From AC-43 sp963728855 (GTDB taxonomy: Bacteria > Actinomycetota > Actinomycetes > Mycobacteriales > Micromonosporaceae): 64,000 nt of DNA. A model generated the notes under the pieces. The model had not been told where the DNA came from, did no database searches, and saw only the letters and a list, made by a program, of their open reading frames with translations. The stretch is from contig CAVSLN010000010.1 of the NCBI GenBank assembly GCA_963728855.1, positions 620,001 through 684,000 on the forward strand, in the 5' to 3' direction. The translations under genes and the position numbers were made by a program. Shown here in pieces: positions 1 to 8,719 of this stretch (the first letter of the stretch is position 1; every line of letters starts with the position of its first letter).

Positions 1-593
1 GCACAAGGACGTGGCGAAGGTACACGTGTCCGGGCACTCGCCGGCCGGCGAGCTGCTGTACCTGCTCAACGTGGTACGGCCGAGCAACTTCGTGCCCGTA
101 CACGGGGAGTGGCGGCACCTGCGGGCACACGCCCGGCTCGCCGTCGAGTCCGGGGTGGCGCCCGACCGGGTGGTGCTCTGCGAGGACGGCGACGTGGTCG
201 ACCTGGTCGACGGCCGGGCCCGGCTGGTCGGCCACCTGCGCAGCCGGTACGTGTACGTCGACGGGCTCGCCGTCGGGGACGTGGGCGAGTCGCTGCTGAC
301 CGAGCGGCGGATCCTCGGCGACGGCGGGTTCATCGCGGCGACCGTGGTCGTGGACTCGGTGACCGGCAAGGTGGTCGGCGGCCCGACCGTATCGGCGAAG
401 GGGTTCTCCGAGGACCCGGCCGTGTTCGACCCGGTGGTACCGCTGATCACCGAGGCGCTGGACCGGGCGGCCGCTCGAGGGGATCGCCGACCCGCACCAG
501 CTCCAGCAGATCGTCCGCCGTACGGTCGGGCGCTGGGTCAACGACAGGTACCGGCGCCGCCCGATGATCGTCCCGAACGTGGTCGAGGTGTAG
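1..593 (+). CDS. rnj: Ribonuclease J, C-terminal part, partial and frameshifted
   Basis: This is the 3' part of a metallo-beta-lactamase/beta-CASP ribonuclease J, which processes and degrades mRNA and matures rRNA in the cytoplasm. The window opens inside the gene. Visible are the beta-CASP end (VHVSGHSPAGEL; RPSNFVPVHGEWRHL) and the C-terminal domain with STVSAKGF-like features. After LDRAA the frame breaks: from about 477 the expected tail (GIADPHQLQQIVRRTVGRW, ending in VPNVVEV) continues in another frame to the TAG at 591-593. One extra base near 473-477 explains it. Position at the head of the ftsK-recA block matches M. tuberculosis Rv2752c. The gene converges with the Uma2 gene with no gap between the stop codons. 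Confidence 0.9.
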
Positions 594-1226
594 TCAGGCG
601 CCGCGCTTACCGACCAGGATCGCCGGATCGATCTTGACGGTGATGATCGCGCCGGCCTCGTCGACGACGACCGGCAGTTCGCTGACCGTTCCGGCCGGGG
701 CGATGATCTGCTGCCACTCGTCGTTGTCGCCCCGCAGCCGGACGACGATCGCCGGTACCGGCCCGAAGTGCTCTTTCCATGGGCGCCGCTCGATCCGCCA
801 ATAGCACGGGATGCCGCCCTCGGCGTAGAGCTCGGTCTTGGTCAGCCGGTCGGTGGGCGCGTTTGATGGCGAGACCACCTCGATGACGGTATGCGTCAAC
901 ACAGCGGGGAGGCCGCGAGGGTGCTCGGCGAGATCCTCGGCGGAGGTGACCAGCAGGTCAGGGATCGGACCGTCGCCGCTGGGGAGCCGGACCGCGGTAT
1001 TGCCGAGCAGCCTGAGCTCCGCCGGCAGCTGGCTGATGAACAGCCGGACGAGCCGCTCGATGGCACCGTTGTGAGTCGGGGCGGGCGCTGGGGACACGAC
1101 GAGGGAACCTCCGAGCACCTCGTAACGGAGACCGTTGTCGGGCAACTCGAATAGGGTGTCCACCGTGAACGGCGGACGCCACGGGAAGGTCACGCTCAAC
1201 TCCTTGGGCAGCACTGGCGCAGCCAT
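594..1226 (-). CDS. Uma2 family (DUF820) putative restriction-endonuclease-like protein
   Basis: A 210-residue protein of the Uma2/DUF820 family, which has a PD-(D/E)xK nuclease fold and is abundant in actinobacteria and cyanobacteria; cellular roles are mostly unknown. Family marks are the N-terminal LPDNGLRYEVLGGSLVVSPAP, the acidic core PDLLV, and EVVSPSN followed by a lysine-rich turn (TKTELYAEGGIPCYW), which together form the presumed metal site. The length is normal. It stands alone between rnj and a truncated remnant and no partner gene is seen, so target and activity are unknown. Confidence 0.85.
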   Translation of the reverse strand: MAAPVLPKELSVTFPWRPPFTVDTLFELPDNGLRYEVLGGSLVVSPAPAPTHNGAIERLVRLFISQLPAELRLLGNTAVRLPSGDGPIPDLLVTSAEDLAEHPRGLPAVLTHTVIEVVSPSNAPTDRLTKTELYAEGGIPCYWRIERRPWKEHFGPVPAIVVRLRGDNDEWQQIIAPAGTVSELPVVVDEAGAIITVKIDPAILVGKRGA

Positions 1227-1282
1227 GTGTTCACCCCATCTCGTTGCCCAGTATGACGCTAGGCAGGCGATTCGGTGTGGCG

Positions 1283-1643
1283 CTACCCCTGTGGATAACT
1301 ACCCGCGCGGCGGGCGGCGGCCGTCAGCCAGGCGCGCCGGATGAGGCCGCTGAACGGGCGGATGACCAGCCAGTACGCGCCGAACGCGCGGCGGCTGCCG
1401 GCATCCGTGAGCCAGACGCGGGTCTCCGTTGACAGCTCGCCGTCGGCGACCCGGAAGTTCACCGCCATCTTCGCCCAGCCCGGCTCGGTGAAGTCCCGGA
1501 AGGGCTGCGCCGCCTCGACCCGCTGCATCCCGCCGCGTACGGACCACGGCCGGCCGATGCCGGCGTAGACGATCTCGTCGGGTTCCTCGACGATCGGGGT
1601 GAAGCCGTCGCCGGCGGGGCGGACACCGAGGTGCTGTGCCGTT
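1283..1643 (-). pseudogene. Truncated hypothetical protein, C-terminal remnant
   Basis: A reading frame of about 120 codons opens just after a stop near 1644 and has no convincing start; the first ATG, at 1528, would give only 81 residues. The sequence (EEPDEIVYAGIGRPW, then FRDFTEPGWAKMAVNFRV, LSTETRVWLTDAGSR, FGAYWLVIRPFSGLIRR) resembles the C-terminal part of actinobacterial SRPBCC-like hypothetical proteins of roughly 180 residues. The missing N-terminus ends close to repeat element C (1684-1723), so I interpret it as a decayed gene. The family assignment is from memory and uncertain. Confidence 0.5.
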
Positions 1644-1683
1644 CCCGGTGGTGCCAGTTAGGAAGCAGGACGTCCAGCGCGTC

Positions 1684-1723
1684 GTGAGCCAGCACTCGGG
1701 CTGGATCAGAAAGGCGGCGCTTG
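1684..1723 (+). repeat. Dispersed repeat element C, copy 1
   Basis: About 40 bp (GTGAGCCAGCACTCGGG, then a stretch ending in GGATCAGAAAGGCGGCGC) that recurs at 22165-22205 and, with a diverged second half, at 52635-52669. It lies at the 5' edge of the truncated remnant and just before a hairpin. Confidence 0.6.
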
Positions 1724-1749
1724 CCGGTCATGTGTCAAGCATGACCGGC
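1723..1749 (-). terminator. Hairpin downstream of the phosphoesterase gene
   Basis: A perfect 10-bp stem, GCCGGTCATG (1723-1732) with CATGACCGGC (1740-1749), and a 7-base loop. It lies about 40 bp past the stop of the leftward phosphoesterase gene and has no T-run, as is common for actinobacterial terminators. Confidence 0.55.
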
Positions 1750-1790
1750 GCGCCTGGGTCCGTGCTGAGAACGGTTTTACCGGTTGTGGG

Positions 1791-3549
1791 TCAGTCGCAC
1801 CACCAGCCGAACCACCAGCAGTGCTGGTGCCGCTCGGGCGCCATGTCGCTGGCCAGGTCCTTGACGGCCGCGTCACGGGTACCGATGGCCGGCAGGTCGT
1901 ACCGGTGCTCGATGGTCGCGATGATCGAGGTGCTGTCGTGCGAGGTGTGGTCGACGGTGACCTTCTGGCGCAGCTTCGGCGAGATGATCAGTGCCGGGAT
2001 GCGGGTACCGGGGCCGAAGCCGTCGGACACGCCCTTGCCGGTGGGCGGGGAGACGTGGTCCCACTGGCCGCCGTACTCGTCGTACGTCACCACGATCGCG
2101 GTGCTCTTGGCCTGCGGGCCGGACTCGATCGCCTTGATCAGCTCGACCAGGTGGTTGCTGCCGGTGCGCTCGCTGGCGTACCCGGGGTGCTCGTTGTTCT
2201 CCCCGATCGGCTTGACGAAGCTGACCGGCTTGAGGTGCCCGTTCTTGGCGGCGTCGATGAAGTCCACCTCGTCGCGCAGGTGAGCCGCCCGGGCGGCGGT
2301 GCCGGGGGCGTACGCCGCGAAGTAGCTGAACGGCTGGTGGTGGAACTGGAAGGTCTTGTCCGGGCAGTACGGGTACACCGCGGTCGTGATGTGCCGCGGG
2401 TCGGCGCAGGTGCCCGCGGTGCTGCCGTTGGTCCAGCCGGCCCCGGCCACGTTGCCCGCGGCGTTGTCCCAGCCGCCGGCGTACCAGGCCCAGTCGACGC
2501 GACTTGGCGGACAGCTCGTCACCGATCGTCTTGTTGGTCAGCGGGGGCAGTTGGCGGGCGGCGGCCGTACCGGGCGCGAACGGCTGGTACGTCGGCTGGA
2601 GCGTGTTCACCGCGTAGTCGCCGCAGACCGTACCGGCCGGCGGGGTCGGCGCGCCGGCGGCCACCTTGCAGGTGCCGTCCGGGTTGGCCGCCTGGGTGAG
2701 CGCACCGTCTTTGAGGCCGGTCGACGGGTGCAGCGGGTAGTTGGCCGGGCTGCCGTCCGTACCGACGATCGAGTGCAGATCGTTGGCGCTACCGTCGGAC
2801 ACCGCGCCGGTCCACTTCGGGGCGGCGGCCGCGACCAGCCACTGGTGGTTGAGGAACGAGCCGCCGAAGGCGCCCTGGAAGAACTGGTCGGCGATCACGT
2901 AGTTCGGCGCGCCCTTGCCGTGCAGGTACTGGTAGATCGGCAGCGCCTTGGTGTCGTACCCGCCCATGGTGAGGCCGACCGCGTCGCTGCCGGTCACGTA
3001 CCGGTCCTGCTTGCCGCCGTCGATCTGGTACGGCTCCTGGTAGAACCGGTGCACCAGGTCCTCGGTGCAGCCGCCGGGCAGCGCGCCGGGCGAGTCCTTG
3101 AGCAGTCCGTGCGCGGCGGAGACGCCCGGCGCGGGACAGGTCTTGTCATCGCCCTTGATGTAGCCGTCGATGACGAAAGGCTTGTTGGCGAACGCCGAGT
3201 CCAGGCTCACCGGGCCGGCCGTACCGTGGCAGGTCGCGGCGAGCGGCGTGGGCGAGCTGAGGTTGACGTCGTTCTGGGGGAGGCAGGCCAGCGGGGTACC
3301 GTCGGCGGCGACCTGCGTCACGTGTCCGGAGCTCGTCGCGGCGGAGAGCCCGTTGACGCCCTCCCAGCCGCCGAACAGGTTGTCGAAGCTGTGGTTCTCC
3401 TCGTAGATCACCACGATGTGCTTGATGGATTCGAGGTCGGAGTCGTCGTGGGCCATCGCCGTCATTGGCGTGAGGGCGGCCGTGAGGCCGAGCGCGACAA
3501 CCGCGCCGACCGCGAGCGGCCGGCGACGGATGCGGGTACCGAGAGCCAC
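1791..3549 (-). pseudogene. Secreted phosphoesterase (phospholipase C/acid phosphatase-like), frameshifted
   Basis: A phosphoesterase-family protein of about 585 residues resembling bacterial phospholipase C and acid phosphatases, normally exported. I place the start at the GTG at 3549, preceded by GGAGG at 8-base spacing. It gives a signal peptide (RIRRRPLAVGAVVALGLTAA, then AMAHDDSD). Family marks are IKHIVVIYEENHSFDNLFG near the mature N-terminus, AFGGSFLNHQWLVAAAAP, and, in the second frame, AIVVTYDEYGGQWDHVSPP and TSIIATIEHRYDLPA. The frame breaks at about 2499-2502: after DELSAKS the continuation WAWYAGGWDNAAGN lies one base out of frame, consistent with one extra base. It is either a recent pseudogene or an assembly error. 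Five 14-bp direct repeats lie upstream. Confidence 0.8.
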
Positions 3550-3627
3550 CGGGGAAACCTCCGAAGCTGGGTGCGGGTCGCCGGCACGATAACCGGTGCC
3601 GGGCGACATCCCGTTAACTAACGCATG

Positions 3628-3697
3628 AACGTCTGTCACTTAACGTCCGTCGCTTAACGTCCGTCACTTAACGTTTGTCACTCAACGTCTGTCATTA
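3628..3697. promoter_or_regulatory. Five tandem 14-bp direct repeats (iteron-like operator)
   Basis: Five head-to-tail 14-bp units, AACGTCYGTCRCTT with small variations, at 3628, 3642, 3656, 3670 and 3684. They lie between the phosphoesterase start (3549) and the divergent ftsK start (3769), about 80 bp from each. One helical turn plus 3-4 bp per unit suits cooperative binding of a regulator. Phosphate control is a guess from the neighbouring enzyme, since PhoP boxes use 11-bp units. Confidence 0.7.
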
Positions 3698-3768
3698 GAT
3701 GTAATGCCGGAACGGGGGCGGCGGCGAGTCTCCCGTACGCGAGTGGCGGTCGCCGATACCGTGGCGGC

Positions 3769-6189
3769 ATGCCCGGCCGCACCTCTCAGGCGAGCCGGCG
3801 CCGGGGTACGTCCACTGGGCGCCGGGCGGGCATGCGTGCCCGGGCGGCCGCGATCCCGGGACCCTTCGAGGTGTTCCGGCGGCTGCTCGTGCTGCTCTGG
3901 ATGGGGCTCGCGCACGGGATCGGCTGGCTGGTCCGGGCCGTCGGGCGGCGCGCGGCCGACGCCCGTGAGCTGGATCCGGAGCACCGCCGCGACGGCGCCG
4001 GACTGCTGGTGCTCGGGCTGGCCGTGCTGCTGGCCGCGGCGGTGTGGTGGCACGCCGGTGGCGCGTTCGGCCACTACATCGCGTTCGTGGTCCGGCTGTT
4101 CGTCGGCGTGATCGCGTTCGCGCTGCCGATCCTGCTGGTCGTCGGCGCGGTCCGGCTGATGCGCGCGCCGGCCGAGGAGGAGCCGCACCGGGGCCGGGGC
4201 CTGGTCGGCTGGAGCGCGCTGTTCCTCGGCGCGGCCGGGCTGCTGGACCTGGCCGGGCGGCCGGCCGACCCGGCCGGGCTGGAGCGCTCGGGTGGCCTGC
4301 TCGGGCAGCTCTCCGGCGGGCTGCTGGCCGACGCGGTGACCGGGTGGGTGGCCGTACCGCTGCTGGGCATGCTCGCGCTCTTCGGCCTGCTCGTGGTGAC
4401 CGCGACCCCGATCAACCGGATCCCCCAGCGCTTCGCGCGCCTGCGCGACATGGCCCTCGGCCGGGTCACCGATCCGTCCACAATGGACAGTGACGAGGAG
4501 GAGGAGGAGGAGTACGAGCGGCCGCCGGCCCGCCGCCGTCCGGCCCGCCGGCGCCAGGCGGCACTGGCCGGACCCGAGGCCGAACCGGCCGAGCCGGACG
4601 TCGAGCCGGTGCCCGAGGTCGTGGCGCCGCCCCGGCCGGCGAAGCGTACCCCCCGCAAGCCGCCCGCCCCGCCCGAGCACTCGCCGCTGCCGACCCGCGC
4701 CGAGCAGCTCGCGCTGACCGATGCCGACTACAAGCTGCCGCCCCCGCACCTGCTCGCGGTCGGCGACGCGCCCCGGTCGCGCAGCCGCGCCAACGACGAG
4801 GTGATCGCGGCCCTGCAGGGCGTCTTCGAGCAGTTCGACGTGGACGCGGTGGTGGCCGGGTTCGCCCGTGGCCCCACCGTCACCCGGTACGAGATCGAGA
4901 TCGGGCCGGGCGTGAAGGTCGAGCGGATCACGCAGCTGTCGCGCAACATCGCCTACGCGGTGAAGTCGCCCGACGTACGGATCATCTCCCCGATCCCGGG
5001 CAAGTCCGCGGTGGGCGTGGAGATCCCGAACACCGACCGGGAGAACGTCGCGCTCGGTGACGTGCTGCGCTCCCGGGCCGCCACCAGCGACCACCACCCG
5101 CTGCTCGCCGCGCTGGGCAAGGACATCGAGGGCGGGTACGTGGTGGCCAACCTCGCCAAGATGCCGCACATCCTCATCGCCGGGGCCACCGGCGCGGGCA
5201 AGTCCAGCTGCCTAAACTCCTTACTGGTGTCGATCCTGACCCGGGCCACCCCCGACGAGGTACGGCTGCTGCTGGTCGACCCGAAGCGGGTGGAGATGAC
5301 CGGGTACGAGGGCATCCCGCACCTCGTGACGCCGATCGTCACCAACCCGAAGAAGGCGGCCGACGCGCTCGACTGGGTCGTACGCGAGATGGACCTGCGG
5401 TACGACGACCTGGCCGCGGCCGGGGTACGGCACATCGACGACTTCAACCGCAAGGTACGGGCCGGGCAGATCAAGCCGCCGCCGGGGAGCGAGCGGGTCA
5501 TCCGCCCGTACCCCTATCTGTTAGTGATCGTCGATGAGCTGGCCGACCTCATGATGGTCGCGCCCCGCGACGTCGAGGACGCGGTGGTCCGGATCACCCA
5601 GCTCGCCCGCGCCGCCGGCATCCACCTGGTGCTCGCCACCCAGCGGCCCTCGGTCGACGTGGTGACCGGCCTGATCAAGGCGAACGTACCGTCGCGGCTG
5701 GCGTTCGCCACCAGCTCCCTGGCCGACTCCCGGGTCATCCTCGACCAGCCCGGCGCGGAGAAGCTGATCGGCCGGGGCGACGGGCTCTTCCTCCCGATGG
5801 GCGCGTCCAAGCCGATCCGGATCCAGGGCGCCTGGGTCGGCGAGTCGGAGATCGCCGATGTCGTGAAGTTCTGCAAGGACCAGCGCGAGCCGGAGTTCCG
5901 CCCGGACGTGCTGACCCCGGCGCAGGAGTCGAGGAAGAAGGTCGACGAGGACATCGGCGAGGACCTGGAGCTGCTGGTCCAGGCGACCGAGCTGGTGGTG
6001 ACCAGCCAGTTCGGGTCGACGTCGATGCTGCAGCGCAAGCTGCGGGTCGGGTTCGCCAAGGCCGGCCGGCTGATGGACCTGATGGAGACGCGCGGCATCG
6101 TCGGACCCAGCGAGGGCTCGAAGGCCCGCGACGTCCTGGTGAAGCCGGACGAGCTGGACGAGGTCCTGGCGGGGCTGCGCGGCGGGTGA
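3769..6189 (+). CDS. ftsK: DNA translocase FtsK/SpoIIIE
   Basis: An 806-residue septal DNA translocase that pumps chromosome ends through the closing division septum. It has several N-terminal membrane segments (about residues 35-210), an acidic linker with a run of glutamates near residue 245 followed by a Pro/Arg-rich stretch, the motor domain with Walker A GATGAGKSS (about 472-480) and Walker B LLVIVDELADL (about 583-593), and a C-terminal winged-helix gamma domain (LVVTSQFGSTSMLQRKLRVG) that reads KOPS-type motifs. The length is typical. It starts at the ATG at 3769, and its position matches Rv2748c in the conserved mycobacterial block. Confidence 0.95.
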   Translation: MPGRTSQASRRRGTSTGRRAGMRARAAAIPGPFEVFRRLLVLLWMGLAHGIGWLVRAVGRRAADARELDPEHRRDGAGLLVLGLAVLLAAAVWWHAGGAFGHYIAFVVRLFVGVIAFALPILLVVGAVRLMRAPAEEEPHRGRGLVGWSALFLGAAGLLDLAGRPADPAGLERSGGLLGQLSGGLLADAVTGWVAVPLLGMLALFGLLVVTATPINRIPQRFARLRDMALGRVTDPSTMDSDEEEEEEYERPPARRRPARRRQAALAGPEAEPAEPDVEPVPEVVAPPRPAKRTPRKPPAPPEHSPLPTRAEQLALTDADYKLPPPHLLAVGDAPRSRSRANDEVIAALQGVFEQFDVDAVVAGFARGPTVTRYEIEIGPGVKVERITQLSRNIAYAVKSPDVRIISPIPGKSAVGVEIPNTDRENVALGDVLRSRAATSDHHPLLAALGKDIEGGYVVANLAKMPHILIAGATGAGKSSCLNSLLVSILTRATPDEVRLLLVDPKRVEMTGYEGIPHLVTPIVTNPKKAADALDWVVREMDLRYDDLAAAGVRHIDDFNRKVRAGQIKPPPGSERVIRPYPYLLVIVDELADLMMVAPRDVEDAVVRITQLARAAGIHLVLATQRPSVDVVTGLIKANVPSRLAFATSSLADSRVILDQPGAEKLIGRGDGLFLPMGASKPIRIQGAWVGESEIADVVKFCKDQREPEFRPDVLTPAQESRKKVDEDIGEDLELLVQATELVVTSQFGSTSMLQRKLRVGFAKAGRLMDLMETRGIVGPSEGSKARDVLVKPDELDEVLAGLRGG

Positions 6190-6212
6190 GCTGCTCGGCG
6201 GAGCGGCGTGGC

Positions 6213-6458
6213 TCAGCGGCCGCGCACCAGGGCGTACGCGAGGATCATGCCGATGGCCGCGCCGACGATGCCGGAGGCGGCCGCGTACCAGCCCAGTGGC
6301 CGGTCACCCAGCGCGCCGCCGATGATGCCGAGGACCAGGGCGACCAGGCCGAAGACCGGCGGCAGGAAGAGGATCGCCACGACAGCGAAGACAAAGCCGA
6401 GGATGGTACAGACCCGGGCGCGCGTGTTCGCGCGGGCCGGGGTGGGGTAGCCGGTCAT
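6213..6458 (-). CDS. Small two-helix membrane protein (DUF4190-like)
   Basis: An 81-residue hydrophobic protein with two predicted membrane helices, VCTILGFVFAVVAILFLPPV and the stretch around LGWYAAASGIVGAAIGMILA, separated by a glycine-rich turn, ending in ALVRGR. This is the layout of DUF4190-type proteins. The ATG at 6458 follows GGAGG closely, better than upstream in-frame starts. It converges with ftsK at 23 bp. Function unknown. Confidence 0.7.
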   Translation of the reverse strand: MTGYPTPARANTRARVCTILGFVFAVVAILFLPPVFGLVALVLGIIGGALGDRPLGWYAAASGIVGAAIGMILAYALVRGR

Positions 6459-6658
6459 CGTTCCTCCCGGTGTCCGGTCGTCGTTCCTCGAATCCGGTCT
6501 GCCGTACCCGGGATCGCGCCGCCGAACCGTCACCCAGGTGGCCGTCACGCTGCTGGCGGTGCTCCTCGTGGTCCTCGGCGGGCTGCTCCTCGCCGAAACG
6601 GCGCGCCGGGGCAGCAACCCACCGATCCGGTGTCATGCCCGCCCGGTAACCTCGTGGG

Positions 6659-8104
6659 GTGTCCGTTGCCGCAGGCCATCCCGCTCGTGACGGCCAGCCC
6701 CGCCGGGTGGCCCTGCTGACGCTCGGCTGCGCGCGCAACGAGGTCGACTCCGAGGAGCTGGCCGCGCGGCTGTCCGGCGACGGCTGGCAGGTGACCACCG
6801 ACGGCTCGGCCGCCGACGTGGTGCTGGTCAACACCTGCGGCTTCGTGGAGACGGCCAAGCAGGACTCGATCGAGACGCTGCTCGCCGCCGCCGACACCGG
6901 CGCCACCGTGGTCGCCACCGGGTGCATGGCCGAGCGGTACGGGCGGGAGCTGGCCGAGAGCCTCCCCGAGGCGGCCGCGGTGCTCGGGTTCGACCACTAC
7001 CCCGACATCTCCGCCCGGCTGGCCGCGATCGCGGCCGGCGAGAAGGTCGAGTCGCACGTTCCCCGGGACCGGCGCACCCTGCTGCCGCTGACCCCGGTCG
7101 ACCGCCGGGCGACGGCCACGGTCGTGCCCGGGCACACCGTCGTGGACGGGGCCACGCCGGCGCACCTGCGTACCGTGCTGCGGCGGCGGCTGGTGACCGG
7201 CCCGGTCGCGTCGCTGAAGCTGGCGAGCGGCTGCGACCGGCGGTGCGCCTTCTGCGCGATCCCGACGTTCCGCGGTGCGTTCGTCTCCCGTACGCCCGAC
7301 GAGGTGCTCGCCGAGGCCGAGTGGCTGGCTCGCGACGGGGTGAAGGAGCTGGTGCTGGTCAGCGAGAACTCCACCTCGTACGGCAAGGACCTGGGCGACC
7401 CGCGGCTGCTGGAGAAGCTGCTGCCCCAGCTCGCGGCCGTCGACGGGATCCTCCGCGTCCGGGTGTCCTACCTCCAGCCCGCCGAGACCCGGCCCGGGCT
7501 GGTCGAGGTGATCGCGACCACGCCCGGGGTCGCCCCGTACTTCGACCTGTCGTTCCAGCACTCGTCGGAGACCGTGCTGCGCCGGATGCGCCGGTTCGGC
7601 TCGACCGAACGGTTCCTGGAGCTGCTGGCGTCCGTACGGGAGCTGGCGCCGCAGGCGGGTGCGCGCAGCAATGTGATCGTCGGGTTCCCCGGTGAGACCC
7701 GCGCCGACGTCGCCGAGCTGGAGCGCTTCCTGACCGGGGCGCGGCTGGACGCGATCGGCGTGTTCGACTACAGCGACGAGGAGGGCACCGAGGCGGCTAC
7801 GCTCTCCGGCAAGGTCGGCGCGGCGACCGTACGCCGCCGGTACGAGAAGGTCAGCGCCCTGGTCGAGGAGCTGTGCGCGCAGCGGGCCGAGGAGCGGGTC
7901 GGCTCGACGGTCGAGGTGCTGGTCGAGACCGTGGACGCCGAAGGGGTCGAGGGCCGGGCCGCGCACCAGGCGCCCGAGGTCGACGGCTCCACCACCCTGG
8001 TCGGCGACGTGGCCGGGCTGCGCCGGGGCGACCTGGTACCCGCGCTCGTCACCGGTACCGTCGGGGTCGACCTCGTCGCCGAGCCCGTACCGGCCCGGCC
8101 GTAA
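6659..8104 (+). CDS. rimO: Ribosomal protein S12 methylthiotransferase RimO
   Basis: A 481-residue radical-SAM methylthiotransferase that adds a methylthio group to the conserved aspartate of ribosomal protein S12. The N-terminal UPF0004 domain carries the auxiliary-cluster cysteines in TLGCARNEVDSEE, VNTCGFVE and ATGCMAERYG. The radical-SAM CxxxCxxC is GCDRRCAFC (Cys192/196/199). GFPGETRADVAELERF and the C-terminal TRAM domain (GSTVEVLVETV) complete the family. ALLTLGC and the RR-C linker separate it from MiaB, which is present at 49334. The start is taken as GTG 6659. It leads a tight run with pgsA, nat and cinA. Confidence 0.92.
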   Translation: MSVAAGHPARDGQPRRVALLTLGCARNEVDSEELAARLSGDGWQVTTDGSAADVVLVNTCGFVETAKQDSIETLLAAADTGATVVATGCMAERYGRELAESLPEAAAVLGFDHYPDISARLAAIAAGEKVESHVPRDRRTLLPLTPVDRRATATVVPGHTVVDGATPAHLRTVLRRRLVTGPVASLKLASGCDRRCAFCAIPTFRGAFVSRTPDEVLAEAEWLARDGVKELVLVSENSTSYGKDLGDPRLLEKLLPQLAAVDGILRVRVSYLQPAETRPGLVEVIATTPGVAPYFDLSFQHSSETVLRRMRRFGSTERFLELLASVRELAPQAGARSNVIVGFPGETRADVAELERFLTGARLDAIGVFDYSDEEGTEAATLSGKVGAATVRRRYEKVSALVEELCAQRAEERVGSTVEVLVETVDAEGVEGRAAHQAPEVDGSTTLVGDVAGLRRGDLVPALVTGTVGVDLVAEPVPARP

Positions 8105-8107
8105 CCG

Positions 8108-8719
8108 ATGAGCCAGCCGCCGGATCCTGCCGCGCTGCCGGCCGCGCCCGCGGTGCCCGTGCTGAACCCGGCCAACGCGCTGACCGGGCTGCGCATGGTG
8201 CTGGTACCCGTGTTCATCGCTCTCACCGTCGCCTCGGGCCTGGTCCAACCCGGGCTGCGGATGATCGGCTGCGTGGTGTTCTGCGTGGCGTCGGTGACCG
8301 ACTTCGTCGACGGGTGGATCGCCCGCCGGTGGCACCTGGTCACCGCGTTCGGCAAGGTGGCCGACCCGATCGCCGACAAGGCGCTCACCGGCAGCGCCCT
8401 CGTGCTGCTGTCCTGGTACGGCCGGCTGCCCTGGTGGGTGACCGTGGTGATCCTGGTGCGCGAGGTGGGGGTGACCGCGCTGCGGTTCTGGGTGATCCGC
8501 CGCGGGGTGATCCCGGCCAGCCGGGGCGGGAAGGTCAAGACGGCCCTGCAGATCCTGGCGATCGCCTGGTACCTCTGGCCGTTCCCGGAGGGGTGGACCG
8601 AGATCGGAACGGCGGTCATGGCGGGGGCGGTCGTGGTCACGGTCGCGACCGGCGTCGACTATGTCGTACGGGCGGTACGCCTGCACCGCGCGGGGAGGAG
8701 AGACGATGGCCGAGGTTGA
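8108..8719 (+). CDS. pgsA: CDP-diacylglycerol-glycerol-3-phosphate 3-phosphatidyltransferase
   Basis: A 203-residue integral membrane enzyme making phosphatidylglycerol phosphate, the precursor of phosphatidylglycerol and cardiolipin. The CDP-alcohol phosphotransferase signature D-x2-DG-x2-AR-x8-G-x3-D-x3-D is complete in DFVDGWIARRW followed by FGKVADPIADK (about residues 64-90). Four or more membrane helices follow. It starts 3 bp after rimO and overlaps nat by 14 bp, so the three are probably co-transcribed. It corresponds to the Rv2746c (pgsA3) slot. Confidence 0.92.
   Translation: MSQPPDPAALPAAPAVPVLNPANALTGLRMVLVPVFIALTVASGLVQPGLRMIGCVVFCVASVTDFVDGWIARRWHLVTAFGKVADPIADKALTGSALVLLSWYGRLPWWVTVVILVREVGVTALRFWVIRRGVIPASRGGKVKTALQILAIAWYLWPFPEGWTEIGTAVMAGAVVVTVATGVDYVVRAVRLHRAGRRDDGRG

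Noticed and set aside
470..482. Cloning-vector junction suggested by the adjacent NotI- and XhoI-like sites
   Set aside because: Flanking sequence on both sides is native RNase J; the sites are expected occasionally at this GC content.
3628..3697. Replication-origin iterons
   Set aside because: No replication initiator gene, no DnaA boxes seen, and the context is chromosomal.
3682..5169. Minus-strand open frame opposite the 5' half of ftsK
   Set aside because: Low-complexity Arg/Gly/Pro/His translation, no start context, and it would run through the 14-bp repeats.
6540..6690. Short plus-strand frame with a hydrophobic stretch (VAVTLLAVLLVVLGGLLLAE) overlapping the rimO start
   Set aside because: No ribosome-binding site or recognised family, and it overlaps rimO; it could be a tiny membrane protein, but the evidence is too thin.
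6545..8686. Minus-strand 713-codon frame opposite rimO and pgsA
   Set aside because: Antisense shadow of two well-supported genes.
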